Shown here piece by piece: positions 36,746-48,189 of a stretch of DNA of 64,000 bases (its first letter is position 1; each line of letters begins with the position of its first letter). The translations under genes were made by a program, and so were the position numbers. This DNA is from Homalodisca vitripennis (lineage: Eukaryota > Arthropoda > Insecta > Hemiptera > Cicadellidae): contig NC_060215.1 in assembly GCF_021130785.1 (NCBI RefSeq), positions 119,188,501 through 119,252,500 of the forward strand, read 5' to 3'. The notes below the pieces were generated by a model. That model saw only the letters and a program-made list of their open reading frames with translations. It did no database searches and had not been told where the DNA came from.

Positions 36746-37210
36746 ATATTGTAATTTAATTCTTACTAATTCAAGTAACAATTTTATTTAAAATACATGT
36801 ATACTAAATTCTAATTATGTAACTTTTACCGGTGTTTGGGATGATTGAAAAGTACTTAAATATGCTATTTAAAATCACAAATAATTGTCTTAGTATGAAA
36901 ATGAGCAGAGTAATAAAATGCGATACTGTACTGGGCTGAGTAATACTTTGCATTAAGATTAAATATATCACAAACACAATGCAACTTTATGTTTGTTTAA
37001 TTCGGTATAAAAATTCAGTATAACTCCTAGTTAAGTAATGATTTCACAAAAGGTGCACGGTCATATTGCCTTAGATTTAAAAGTGAATGATATATTTTTA
37101 TCTAAATAAAATTTACTTTATTCAACACCATAAAACTCAAAATTGCATTTTCAATATCATACTGATTAAACAAATTACATAAATTTTTAAGAAAATAAGA
37201 ACAAATAAAC
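34125..37210. other. Unassigned AT-rich DNA
   Basis: About 3 kb with a TA/GT microsatellite at 36694-36744. A minus-strand patch at about 36120-36235 reads NLQPYIDAMVYAVSYRTKK without clear splice sites. No gene is supported. Confidence 0.3.
36694..36744. repeat. (TA)n-(GT)n microsatellite
   Basis: A short TA run is followed by about 18 GT units. Confidence 0.95.
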
Positions 37211-37212
37211 TA

Positions 37213-37725
37213 CGAGGGGAGTTCAATTAAGACTGATAGTATTCTTTCAATACCTTTAATATAAAATGTTAAACTTTAACACTTTTATCTCCTTCTAAGT
37301 AGTCGCCATTTAAAGCCACACACTTGTTCTACCACCCCTACCACTCCTTGAAGACGTGTTCACAGCCCTCCTTAGACAGAACCTTCTAAATCGCCTCTAA
37401 AATTTTCATAGCGGCAGTAGCAGTTGGAAAACGCCGGCCTTTGAGCTCCTCCTACAAAAAAATTCATTTTGAGCCAATTCTGTTTTTCATAAAACTTTAT
37501 CGCATATCTTTGCTCACTAAACTCAGCCATAGTAACCTTTAGAGGCAAAATATTTGCAACTCTTTATTAATAGGTTGCCACGAAAACAATAAATACGCAA
37601 TAATGTTAACCACTGATTTGCTTGTTGCTAATACTCAATGTTTCTTACCAACTTAAAAAAACGAATTATTGTACTTTGTTTGTTTACATGTACGCTAATG
37701 TCAGTCTTTATTGAACACCCCTCGA
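37213..37725 (-). mobile_element. Internally deleted mariner-like element
   Basis: Terminal inverted repeats of about 25 bases (CGAGGGGAGTTCAATTAAGA at the left; the right end complements to TCGAGGGGTGTTCAATAAAG) are flanked by TA on both sides, the Tc1/mariner target. On the minus strand an ATG at 37530 starts MAEFSEQRYAIKFYEKQNWL, like the N-terminal helix-turn-helix of mariner-type transposases. After a large deletion, the last part reads NKCVALNGDYLEGDK (about 37345-37290), like the usual mariner C-terminus (W..C..L.GDYVE). The DDE/D catalytic core is gone, so it can move only with help from an intact relative. Length is 513 bases against about 1.3 kb for a complete element. Confidence 0.75.
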
Positions 37726-37727
37726 TA

Positions 37728-39360
37728 TTTTACTAAAGCCTATTTATTATAATTTTGTTCCTACTAAGAACGTACTAATCATATTTCCTACATTATTTTA
37801 CAAAAAAGGCATTATGCTTCACGCTAGCGTTAATTAGTGGTTAAGATCTCAGGCGGCAGATTTCTACAAAAATGTAATCAACAAACTTGCGTCACGTTAT
37901 GATAAATGTCACAATTTGAATGGGATCACGTTGAAAAATATCCTAACAGCTTTTAAATGTAAATAATTAAATGTTCTTATTTCAGTTGCGTCAATTTGTT
38001 TCAAAACGTCTGTTACTTTCGGGATAGCCCTCGTAATAAAAGGTGATCTTGATAAATACAAAAACACTCCTGGTAAATAAAATATATAAAAAATAATCTT
38101 GTTAGTGTTATCCCTGCACTAATAAAATATTAAAATCCTTAAACATAAGCACTGTTAGAAAATAATCAAAAACCTTTAAAACCAAAACATATAATAATTA
38201 ATGATCGATCTTATTACAAATTAGTACTGTTGTAATAAATTCTATAAATTTAGTAAGATTATTATAAAGAAATTATAATAAGTCACTCAACCAATGTAAA
38301 GTGTAACAAATTTGATATGTTTGGTTTTGTCATTACAATGAATACTTTTATTAATTTAGTGCATATTAATATATCCTTCAGTTTTCAGGAATTTGGTATT
38401 CAAAATTGAGAACTGTCGCAATATTTACACTTGGAAATGGCGTATTGTTACTGCTGATGAATTGGAAGATAATTAAAATACGATAGTGTGTAATAAATTT
38501 TAGTGATATTCTGTTGAATTAAATTTGTGTGATAAAAGAATTTTCACATAGGTACAACATTTCTGGTATATTGTTAAACCCTTGAAGGACACATTGTATA
38601 CAATCATTGAACATAAATATTTATTGTATTTCGTCACTTTAGTTACTGAAAAGTTACCATGTTGGAGCGAGATCAGTACCCATATAGTACAATATAGTTA
38701 TTTTTCCATGTCCAGTAATACAGTAAATACGCAATAAAATGTGTATGTATGTGTATTGTACTGTAGTCTGTTGTTTGTATACAAAGTAAAAATTTAATTC
38801 AAAAACTTTGTAATAAATGACAAAGAAGAAAAGAAATTAAAACGTTGTAACCCACAAAAAAATGGAGAACAAATGGTTGACTCTGAGATGAAGGGGATAG
38901 GAAGGGATAGGATAGGGTAGTAGTGTAGGATAAGGGGGGTGTGTGGGTTAGTGTTAGTGTATAGGAAAGTTTGTGTAAGTGTAATCGAGCCCTATTGGGC
39001 TCTCACCAAGAGCCTTCGGTCCTCCACTTGCAAATCCACGGATTTGGTATTTATTTCGTCATCACAACACAGCACAACACCGAGATGTTAAATTTTTGAA
39101 CAATAAGAACGATTAGCAATAGACAGTATGACTTAGTAAATAAGTAAATAAATAATAACAGTAAATAACTCTCGTTTGTACCTAACAACAAAGTAAAATT
39201 TAATTTATAGTCGAAATTGCAATATTCTTTCGTTTAAGCAATTATTACTCGAACACCAGCGAAAGTCGGTAAGGAAGATTCTGGGGGATAAAAAAGATCA
39301 ACTGTGCTGCTGATTCGTGGCATACAAACAGTACATTTTTTCAGGATTTCGATTCAGAAA
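37728..39360. other. Unassigned DNA with a G-rich stretch
   Basis: At about 38890-38990 there are imperfect GGATAGG-type repeats and a long G/T-rich tract. It ends near a patch that reads GCCCTATTGGGCTC (a short palindrome). The rest is AT-rich background. Confidence 0.3.
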
Positions 39361-39369
39361 ATGCTTTGT

Positions 39370-39434
39370 GTGCCTGCGTGCGTGTGTGCGTGTGCGTGTT
39401 TGCGTGGATGTGTGCGCGCGTGTGCGTGTGCGTG

Positions 39435-39488
<54 letters not shown>

Positions 39489-39540
39489 TATGTGAGCGCG
39501 CGGGCACGTGTCGGTGTGTGAGCGCGTGCGGGCGTGTCGG
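39370..39540. repeat. GT-rich simple-sequence cluster
   Basis: A perfect (GT)n run at 39436-39487 is flanked on both sides by imperfect GTGCGT and GCGCGT repeats. All open frames across it are low-complexity shadows. Confidence 0.95.
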
Positions 39541-41540
39541 TGTTTGTTGGCATTATCCATATGAATATAATACTTCGACATATTATATTTACAAAATGAA
39601 TATTATATTACAACATATATTATATAAAAAATATAAAATCCAATAATTGAATGGTTTTTTGATAATAAATTTTGTAGGATAATTATAATTCCATCGTTAA
39701 AATAAAATTGCATATTAGTAGTAGTTCAGATATTGTGCCATATAGCCTCTGTGATATAAAAATTGTCATATCAGCGTTTAACTTATTGCCTACAGAAATG
39801 AAATAAGAGTGTTATTGCTATGTTTTATAAATACAATTAAATATAATTAAATTGAAAGCTGTTAGTACTGTTACAAATATTTAAATAATTAAAATAATAT
39901 ACTACGTGTCTGAACATGAGGTGTTATTCAATTTGTTATTCAACATGAGAGTCCATGAAATGGTGAAGCTTTGTCGAGATGTGAGAGTCCGTGATATAGT
40001 GAGGCTTTGTAGTTGAAGATAACTGTGACTGTCACAATTTTTCCTTGAAAATTCTAGAAAATGCATGAACTGAGTGCACACAATACCTGCAGTACCATAA
40101 CTACCACAGTCCGTATAGGTGCATCTTAGAATATCTCACACGTTCCCCAAACAACAGAGATGTAAACCCAATTTAATGGTATTGGTAAAGTTTGTATTAA
40201 AATACTCCAATGATATGAAGCATTTCTTGGTAACTTACCAACCCCTCTATAGTTTAAATAAGTATTATAAGTTGTGTTTCTACAGTCATAACAATCAAGT
40301 GTAGGTTACTCATACTCATTATATAAAATGGCGTCAATACACGGTCTTAAACATTTATCACTATTATTATTAATATTAGCTACTTTCTTGAATAAATCAA
40401 CAACATTACCTCCATTAGTTATTCATTATATATAAAAACGGAAATAATAATACAAAAATATGGCACCATAATACTACACATACATTAATGACTGTAAACC
40501 AAATTGTAATGTATTAAATACTTGTCTAAGAAAATAATTATATCGTAAATAGGGAAAAAAATCTTAGCAATATACATATTAGATACTAGTATTTGAAGTT
40601 AATACAGCACAGAAACTATTTTGAAAGTAAATGATTATTTTACACAAAATGTTTATTTGATACACTGTAAAATTGATGAAATCGTTTTTTAAATAAAACT
40701 CTATGAATCACTACTACAAGTTAAAGTACTCTGGAATACATATTACATCATTAGGTGTTAACATGTTAAATAAATCTCCTTCCACAGTGTTCTATTGACG
40801 TCCGCTACGTTCCAATCAGATTTAGGACTATTATCTTCAGTAACGTTTCTCAGGCATAGTTATCTGGCCGAGATCTAAGGCGATGAGTTCCCTCTCTTCT
40901 AATACTGCAATGTACTAGTGACACTCAATTGGCACTTACTCATAAATGCCACCTAAAGTTCTATGGAGCAACTTGTACTCCTACACATGTCAGTGTATTC
41001 TTCTAAAACCCTGCAGCTACTTTAAAAAAGATTAGTTTGAAGTTGTAAATTCAAGGAATGAATTAAATGAAAGCATCAGGACAGCCACACCTGTCAGTGG
41101 GATATTTATGTTAAAAAGAAAAACCGATTACATTGATCACTATAATTTGATGAAGTACTTCTGTTATTGTACTGTTAATTTCTCATTTCAACCGTACGGT
41201 CTACATTAGTGTTGGTATTCGTTAACAACTCTGTACTGTTCACTGTCTATTATTTTGCCAGTTATTATAATATAATATAATCTGTTAACGATTTTTAAAT
41301 AATTTTATGTCCTAGACAGAACTTAATCTCCCTGTTTTCTTTTACAGGGAACTGATATTACGGATGCAAAATTAACAACAGCAAACCGATATAAACTGAA
41401 ATTTTTAAATGGAGTAATAATGTTTGTTTTCATTTAATAGATAACATAATTATCTACAGGTTTTGTGTTATAGGCCTAAGTAATATTTTAACTCATAAAC
41501 CTAGATTGGATTCGAGTTATCATGAAAATAGCGTGAATTT
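39541..41540. other. Unassigned AT-rich DNA
   Basis: I see no gene, repeat or mobile element that can be supported. Confidence 0.35.
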
Positions 41541-41846
41541 TCAAGGATCCAGAGAGCACACCTCTTGTTTACTGAGGCTTGTTGACGCCAGTTTAGAATT
41601 CAATCTGCTAATATCTTTGTTTTTTTTCAGATTTTTCCTTATTTGTTCTACAGTAAGTAGACTTCTAGTTTCACGATGCGATGAAATGTTATCTTGTCCT
41701 AAATTTAAATTATTTTCGAATATAAACACTTTGGGAGGGGTTTTCAGGCTGTTAATAAATTTACAACTTATAAAACCAGGTTGTACACCGTTCATAGTAC
41801 TAAAGCTATCAGAGCATTTCTCTGTTTCAATTATCGGTGTATTGCT
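41541..41846 (-). CDS. Probable terminal coding exon, unknown protein
   Basis: The minus strand is open for 101 sense codons and a TGA after a possible acceptor (TTGAAAACAG), one of the longest non-transposon open runs in the window. The peptide is hydrophilic and basic: PGFISCKFINSLKTPPKVF, then ENNLNLGQDNISSHRETRSL, a Lys-rich helix (VEQIRKNLKKNKDISRL) and a tail ending KQEVCSLDP. An internal ATG at 41795 could start an 84-residue protein, but the frame is open and similar in character upstream. The plus-strand frame over the same bases is less protein-like. No family recognised; partner exons would lie at higher coordinates. Confidence 0.45.
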   Translation of the reverse strand, partial: SNTPIIETEKCSDSFSTMNGVQPGFISCKFINSLKTPPKVFIFENNLNLGQDNISSHRETRSLLTVEQIRKNLKKNKDISRLNSKLASTSLSKQEVCSLDP

Positions 41847-42096
41847 CTGTTTTCAAGTAACTTAATACTTAAGACCACAGGAACCCTTCCTGTTCTTTGT
41901 CACTGTAAAGAGTTGCCTGTAAAGAGATTTATGTTAGAGTTTAATCTAAATGGTTAATTTTAATTATAATTTATATATATATACATTATTATTTTACATC
42001 CAATATGTAATTAATTATTAAAGTGATTTAGTTTAAGTGTCAATTACAATGTTGTAATAGGTATGATAATATTTTACTTTGTTTGTTTTTTTTTTT

Positions 42097-42172
42097 GGAG
42101 GTTAAGTGGTAGAGAGGACTTTTAAGTCCTAACTTCGCCTCTGTAAATAAAGGCATTTTTCATTTCATTTCA
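42097..42172 (+). mobile_element. 3' end of a retroposon (LINE or SINE tail)
   Basis: The order is TTAAGTGGTAGAGAGG, a 7-bp hairpin (AGGACTT, TT, AAGTCCT), an AATAAA, and a CATTT-type tail (TTTTTCATTTCATTTCA). Such an ending is typical of LINEs and their SINE partners. Nothing coding is attached upstream. Confidence 0.6.
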
Positions 42173-44256
42173 CTCGAAAGCCTGCCAAAACTTTTTACGA
42201 CAAATCTAATAACTACAACTATATAATACTTTAGTCGTCTCTTCTACCTATGACGCCGCTTTAATACGTCCCAAATAATTTCAGTTCAGGTTACAGGCCT
42301 ACGGCTACCATACTGTACGGATCTCACGATTGGAGTAGCTGGTGACATGCGCCCTCCACCTGTCAGGACTCCCTGTCAATCATGTCTGATGTATTTCTAA
42401 ATACATTACGTTTTTATTAGAATAACATTATGTATTTCATTTAGTCAGTAAATCCATGTTTTTTGCAAAGACATGTTATAGTACATGTATAGCAAATGTC
42501 AATTCGAGTTGACAGCTAAAAGTTTTAACATTCTTACCACATCAGAATAAAACTCAAACATACAATTCAGCAATTATTCATCCATTTGCCAAATTTCCAA
42601 ACTACAGCGACAAATTCAAACTCCTGATTGGTTAATTTCCCCTGTCAAATGCCAAAAACTCGGTATCGTTATAAAATGCTTGTGAAGTTAAAAAGCGTTA
42701 ACAAAAATTATACCTCTACAGAAGAGTTACGAACTAGTAACTTATTGATGAAATGCTATTTCATGTTAACTTACTAACACCAACAGACATGAGATTGAGG
42801 AACTAAATATCAACTTAATTATATATATATCCACAGTTTGCAATACGACTTTGTATCAAAAGTGGTTGTTAGGTTTAATTAACTTGAATTTCCATTTATA
42901 CACGAGGGTTTAATTGGAGACGATTGTGTCACTGATCATAAGATTGTACAAGTTACTATTAAAGGTATATAAAGGTATTTAAAAGGTCTTATGTATATAA
43001 CTGATTCGAGCTTTATCCCTGTCAGAAACTAAGATAGGTTAACCTATCATCGCCAAGGCAAGTAGAACTGGAATGTCTGAAACTTCAATGGAATAGTTTC
43101 AATCACTGACAAAAAAAAAATCATTGAATGGTTAAATATTGATTGCTATAAATGTGAGCCGTACATGTTTGATAATAACTACTTATTGCTCTATATCTTT
43201 TTAGCACTGAAGAGCCATATCAAGTTTCGATGTCTCAGAATAGTTTTACGTGATCTCCAAGAGTATAATAATGAAAAAGATAGCAAGATTAATAGCGAGA
43301 TTTCCCTGAACATGTTTTAAATAAGTTATAGTCATAGGTGTCTTGCATCGGCAGCACTGGTGGTGATGGGTCCGATTACGAACAGATCGGTAGATAGGAA
43401 ATGCTCAGCAGAATATAGATTACCAAGAACTCTTCTAATTGTTCCACGTCCTTAATGCAAGTAATTGGATGTGCACTAACTGTATAAGTCAATAAAAAAG
43501 CTAAACGAAAATATAAAATACTAGAAATGAAGGTTTCGGCAGTCGCCTTTACTCGAGGTTTGACATATCTTATGGAGATGCACTAAAGACAAGTATTAAG
43601 ATATTTGCGTCCAGCATAAAGCTGTCAGCATGTCAGATCACCACAGTGAATCATCATTCAGTTGTAGCAATTGAAAATTTACTTCTTTTTCCTCGAAGAG
43701 GTACGCAACCGATTACATAGTGGAACGGCCTTCTCAATAATAGTTTTATCCCTTTGGTTTCCGCGCGTGTCCATTATGATCAAATGTATGTACTTTAGAT
43801 AATTCTACTGGGAAAAGCTAAGTTCCTTGTTCGTTTATCAGATAAATAAAAAAATACTGCAGGGTTAATGGAATTATCTCGTCCTACTTCACTTAATGTG
43901 ATAGGCGTACGACATCCACTCATTGGCCTAAAGTAAACTCTCGTCGAGTGCCTCTTAATCTTCTAACACATTCTCAGAACAACATTCAACATGTTCTTAT
44001 TACAACATCTTTTAACTGGCAATCACTTTGCTTGGCAAGTTTTTTACTGCAGTGGTCAAATATTGTCTGGTGCTTCACTCTGTGTTCAAGCCTCCTGGCT
44101 ATAGTGTAGAAAAACATCGTCAGCATTGAAGAATTACAGATTCTCGTTCAAAGAAACGAGACAAGCAAACACCGCCAGGACAAATTGAGAAGTGAACTGT
44201 ATCCACAGGACTAAGGTACTCTTGTCTTTCATCCGGTCCCTGACCACACAAATCAT

Positions 44257-44327
<71 letters not shown>

Positions 44328-44640
44328 AAAGGGCCCTAAGTAACTTTTTTTTAGGTTTCGAGTTAAGTACAGTATTGAGTTCTTCATAGATAGACGCACA
44401 TAATGCATTTTAAGTATGTTATTTCCACTATACCTTTTTCTTACTGGGTGTTAAAAGGGCCCTGAGTTAGTGACTCAAGTAATTTTTAACACTCAACGGT
44501 TGGGAGCACTGTCACATTTTGCTGCCAGTATTGTTGATCTGCTGTGTCAGTATTTTGTCAGAGAACAGTTTAGGTTATGTTGTTGAATGTGTGATCTGAT
44601 GTAGTGATGATTTAATGCTGTTTTATTGTTTTAACTTAGT
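42173..44640. other. Mostly unassigned DNA
   Basis: A G+C-richer patch at about 42300-42380 reads on the minus strand SPDRWRAHVTSYSNREIRT and may be a LINE relic. On the minus strand an ATG at 44232 opens a 33-residue peptide with a hydrophobic core (SQFVLAVFACLVSL), possibly a signal-bearing first exon. Neither is certain. Confidence 0.25.
44261..44322. repeat. (TA)n microsatellite
   Basis: Uninterrupted run of about 31 TA units. Confidence 0.95.
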
Positions 44641-44646
44641 AAAATA

Positions 44647-45053
44647 ATGAGTGAAAGTGGTGTAAACAGTGAAGTAGGCGACAGCCCAATAAAATCTACA
44701 AAAATACAAAAATGTCCAGAAAGTTATAAGCGGAATGTCATAAAAAAGATGAAGCTTGAGGGCAAACAGTACACTGGACACAGTGGAAAAGTAAATCAGG
44801 CCAGAAGAACTCAATCACCTTGCAGGTAAACTAGGCCTTAATTATTTTAACAACCAAATTCAAAGTTAATATGTGGAAACATAAACATAGTAATTCTTGG
44901 TTTACCCTTACAATAGATAATGTAGGCCTACAGAGAACGTTTTGTATCCTTTACATCGTGTTTTTTCAGGCGACTAATGCAAGCGTATCTGTTTACAGAT
45001 GTCCTAAGAAATGTTTTGAAAATTTTAAAAACACATTTTATAAATTGTTTTGA
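44647..45053 (+). pseudogene. Two-exon gene fragment cut by an LTR-like insertion
   Basis: Exon 1 (44647-44825) starts at an ATG and reads MSESGVNSEVGDSPIKS, then a basic segment (ESYKRNVIKKMKLEGKQYTG). It stops at a GTAAAC donor. Exon 2 (44999-45053) follows a TGTTTACAG acceptor in phase and reads CPKKCFENFKNTFYKLF before a TGA. Cys residues on both sides of the junction make a C-x-C-x3-C cluster, and the smooth phase shows the intron is genuine. The form (basic KRNVIKK, then a Cys cluster with KCFE) recalls a widespread family of uncharacterised, transposon-linked insect proteins, but this is from memory of their style. The stop codon is the first three bases of the LTR-like repeat at 45051, so the protein is truncated. 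Confidence 0.55.
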
Positions 45054-45576
45054 GAGAACACCGCGGATGTCCTGCAAATTTGATTGGAAAGGGAAGTATT
45101 TAAGGGCCCGCTCATAATTTTCGCCCTTCTTTTGGTTATTTTCGTGATTAAGTTAATTACAGTGCGCCGTGTTTCTTAAATTTTTTTCCGCGAGGGATTT
45201 TGAGGTAAGCACCAAATTCATTGTACGTTTTATTGAAATAGTCTTCCTGATCTGATATTAAATTAATTTTGTTGTCTTTTTTATAGGAAAAAATTAAATT
45301 CATAGAGACTACAGAGCAATCTGAATAACTTATTCTCGAAGAACAATAAAGCATAATAGAATCATACAAGTTACATTTGGTTCATGCTTGCAAGAAAAGT
45401 GAATTAAAATTGAATTTTGTTAATAACTTTAATTGAGGTTTGGAAAAGTATTAATTTATTAATATTTAACTGGAACTGTTTTATTGTGAATTATTAATTG
45501 GAAATTAATTGAACATTAATAATTGTTTGTTGAGAGTTGTAACCTGAATTGTATAGACTTGAAATTTAAGGTTCAA

Positions 45577-45777
45577 CTAGTGTAAAGAGAAGTTTAAATT
45601 TTTATTTTTTGAATTTTGAGTGAACTTAGAAGTGAACATTTTTATTTTAGTTTTAATGTTGAGACCTACTACCTGTCTCAATAACTTTCTAAGTTTATCT
45701 ACAGTGCCATCAGTAATTGTTTCCATACCACGGAACCACAGTTCATAAATTAATTCGTCCTTACTTAAAAAGTCCAC
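45577..45777 (-). pseudogene. Gag-like N-terminus, truncated
   Basis: The minus-strand ATG opens MDFLSKDELIYELWFRGMET, then a Leu-rich basic helix (VDKLRKLLRQVVGL), which has the look of the short SAP-like helix pair (KDEL.YEL..RG) found at the start of Gag in some Ty3/Gypsy-type elements. After about 40 codons the frame enters the inverted left LTR-like arm and loses meaning. The position downstream of the right arm, read on the minus strand, fits an LTR-leader-gag order. It is a relic, and the assignment rests on motif resemblance only. Confidence 0.4.
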
Positions 45778-45916
45778 TTTGAGAGCAATTTTTGGTTAAA
45801 TAAATTTAAGTTAACTATCACAACTTAACTAGACAACACAAGTTCTTGCCAAAGTTTTCTAACAAAGTTTATAACAGTATGTATAAGTTTATTAAAAATT
45901 CACTGGATACATTACA

Positions 45917-45932
45917 AGCAGAGTGGCGCAGT
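45917..45932. other. 16 bases identical to initiator tRNA-Met 5' end
   Basis: AGCAGAGTGGCGCAGT matches the start of metazoan initiator tRNA-Met as I know it, including most of the A box. The match stops abruptly and no B box or cloverleaf follows, so this is not a tRNA gene. Confidence 0.5.
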
Positions 45933-46618
45933 CAATATAACGACTTGGATTGTAGATATTAATATTCCAGAGTATTAATATTTAAGTTATCAATAAGACA
46001 TCCAAGACGATATAAAATATTTTTTGATTAGTAAGCTCCTAGTGAATATTCAGTACAATTTATTACTAAATTTGTTAACTATTAAATATTATCTGGTTTT
46101 TCTAAAATAAAAATCACAGTTCTAAATAAAATAATGGATTTATTTTAAACTGGCAAATTAATAAGTTCAACATTTAAGAATTTTTGTCACTCTATTTTCC
46201 ACATTGAATTGACAAACCTTTTAGTAAATTTAAAAATTCCTTTGGCAAGAAATAAAAATATTTATCAAATATATCAAACTAAAAATCAGAGCTCTCTTCT
46301 AAAATAAAATAATAAGGTTTTAAAATAAAAATCAAATACCACTTGGAAATAACTAAAATAAAAATGTTCACTTCTAAGTTCACTCACAATTCAAAAAATA
46401 AAAATTTAAACTTCTCTTTACTCTAGTTTAACCTTAACTTTCAAATCTCTACAATTCAGGTTACAACTCTCTCAAACAATTATTAATGTTCAATTAATTT
46501 CGCACTGTAATTAACTTAATCACGAAAATAACCAAAAGAAGGTCGAAAATTATGAGCGGGGGCCCTTAAATACTTCCCTTTCCAATCAACTTTGCAGGGC
46601 ATCCACAGTGTTCTCTCA

Positions 46619-47368
46619 TTGGTCCACCTGTATCAAACAAGGAGAACAATAGTCGCAACAAGACAAGTTCTAATCAATTCAAGGCAGTCAACCTGCCTTC
46701 CTAACAATTTAATACTACCAGTACTAACTTACCAAAGGATTACATGTTCGTTTTACCCTGAATTTTCACAATCTAATCTAAAATTAAATCCCAATATTTC
46801 GATCCAAAAATTTGTATTTAATTTAAGTTTTAATTAAAAAAATAAATAAATGTAGCTTTAAAAACGCTACACTTCCCTAGAGGGTAAGTTTTTTCTTCTG
46901 GCATGACTACATTGCCAGCTTTCTTTAGGAAAAATGTATCGAGACCAAGTAATTCACCAGTTCTTATGAATTCACTAGCCTTGATTGTTTCCTTGAGGGA
47001 AGTAGAATACTCAAAGTAGTGATACTTGGAGATGTTAAACATGACTTTTTGGATCTTTTGTAGATGGTTTGTTTCGATCGGCACTGTATTTTTTTTATAA
47101 AATAGTGCTTGTAAATCCCTTTTCAGTTCGTGCTAAAATCTATGTATCGTAAAGAGATTTATGTTCTAAGCAGAGATCGTTGATTTAGATCTTTATGAAT
47201 ATTACTGTTCTAAGATATTTATTTCAACCATAACTGAACTACAATTAATATATAACAGTTTTGAAACCGTGTAATTTATCCATCTCAAACACTGCTCTCT
47301 ATTTAATTGAATTTAGTCAAATGATACAACCTAAATGTCGTTATATTCTAACTTAAACATTAGCTACA
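46619..47368. other. Unassigned stretch between relics
   Basis: A minus-strand open frame at 46830-47084 (ending near YPLGKCSVFKA) is protein-like but unrecognised; it may be downstream sequence of the Ty3/Gypsy relic. A plus-strand frame at 46592-46837 may hold displaced sequence of the gene cut at 45051. Neither can be shown. Confidence 0.25.
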
Positions 47369-48015
47369 TCACGGCTTTATCCGCAATTCGATCTGACTTT
47401 GTCTTCTTTTCTGAGCTGAAACATTTTCAGTCGTAAACAATCTTATATGTTCAACCTCTCGTTCATAGGCTCGATTTTGAGATAAAGCGTCAGCTAATTT
47501 TTTAAAGGCACCTTTCCGGTATTGTATCTCCACGTCATGTTGCTGAAGTTTCAGCACCCAGCGGGTCTGCTGGCTAGAAGGAGTCTCTATTTGTATAACC
47601 ATCTCAAAGCCTGACGGCCGATTCCACAATAACATTATATTCCTCCACGTAGAGCAATGTTTTTAACGGACCAGATAAACGATAAACGTTCCTTTTCCGT
47701 AACTGAGAATTTGCGATCATGCCTGCCAACAATGTCCGTTTTATGTTGATGTCCATAATGCACGTAGGCCATCGCCATACTCTTAAAACTAATATTTGTC
47801 TATAACCAGGACAGGCTAGTAGTTAATGTTTATTTCAAAGACGTGAACGAACGCTCCTGTTCCTCCGTCCATTGCCATCTGGCATCTTTATTCAAAATTC
47901 TTGTGAGAGGGAAGTTTAGAGATGCGAATTTAGGCACAAATCTTCGATACCAAGAGGCCCTTAGACCTAGTAAGTCTAATCCACTGTAATCTACTAAGTT
48001 TGATTCATTTCTCAT
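47369..48015 (-). pseudogene. Ty3/Gypsy reverse transcriptase-RNase H relic
   Basis: On the minus strand the first block reads FVPKFASLNFPLTRILNKDA, preceded by LLGLRASWYRR and followed by RWQWTEEQERSFTSLK. This is the conserved connection between reverse transcriptase and RNase H in Ty3/Gypsy elements. Next, in another frame, comes FSVTEKERLSFIWSVK, and finally RWVLKLQQHDVEIQYRKGAF and ADALSQN, the end of RNase H. Frameshifts separate the blocks; no integrase or LTR is attached. It is an old internal fragment. Its minus orientation agrees with the gag-like start at 45777, but the order is wrong for one simple element. Confidence 0.75.
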
Positions 48016-48189
48016 CCATCAGTATAAGTATGCAGGTTGGTGATAATGTGGAACTTTATGAAGACTTTGATTCTGTATGGGAGACATAAAGTTCACTCCC
48101 TGGAAGCTTTACTTAAGGGGTACCATTGCTATTACTAAAACTGAATTTCTGTGTGGTTGATCAAGAGCCTCAAGAGCTGCTTCAGAACG

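Larger units (their letters stand above)
45051..46618. mobile_element. Two oppositely oriented LTR-like arms
   Basis: The sequence beginning TGAGAGAACACCGCGGATG at 45051 recurs, inverted, ending at 46618. The arms match over about 270 aligned bases, including GGGAAGTATTTAAGGGCC (a possible promoter TATA) and the block TGAACTTAGAAGTGAACATT. The left arm has about 340 additional bases (about 45166-45505). Both arms start with TG, as LTRs do, and a gag-like start codon lies inside on the minus strand. No target duplication is visible at the outer ends, which argues for rearrangement or two separate insertions. A simple foldback DNA element is the alternative. Confidence 0.6.

Noticed and set aside
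39298..39646. Overlapping open frames rich in Cys/Val or His/Thr
   Set aside because: They are translations of the GT/AC dinucleotide repeat and have no gene features.
41506..41865. 119-codon plus-strand open frame
   Set aside because: The minus-strand frame over the same bases is more protein-like. The plus frame is hydrophobic in the way expected of the complement of a Lys/Asn-rich exon.
45917..45990. Possible tRNA-Met gene
   Set aside because: Only the first 16 bases match. No anticodon arm, B box or acceptor pairing follows.
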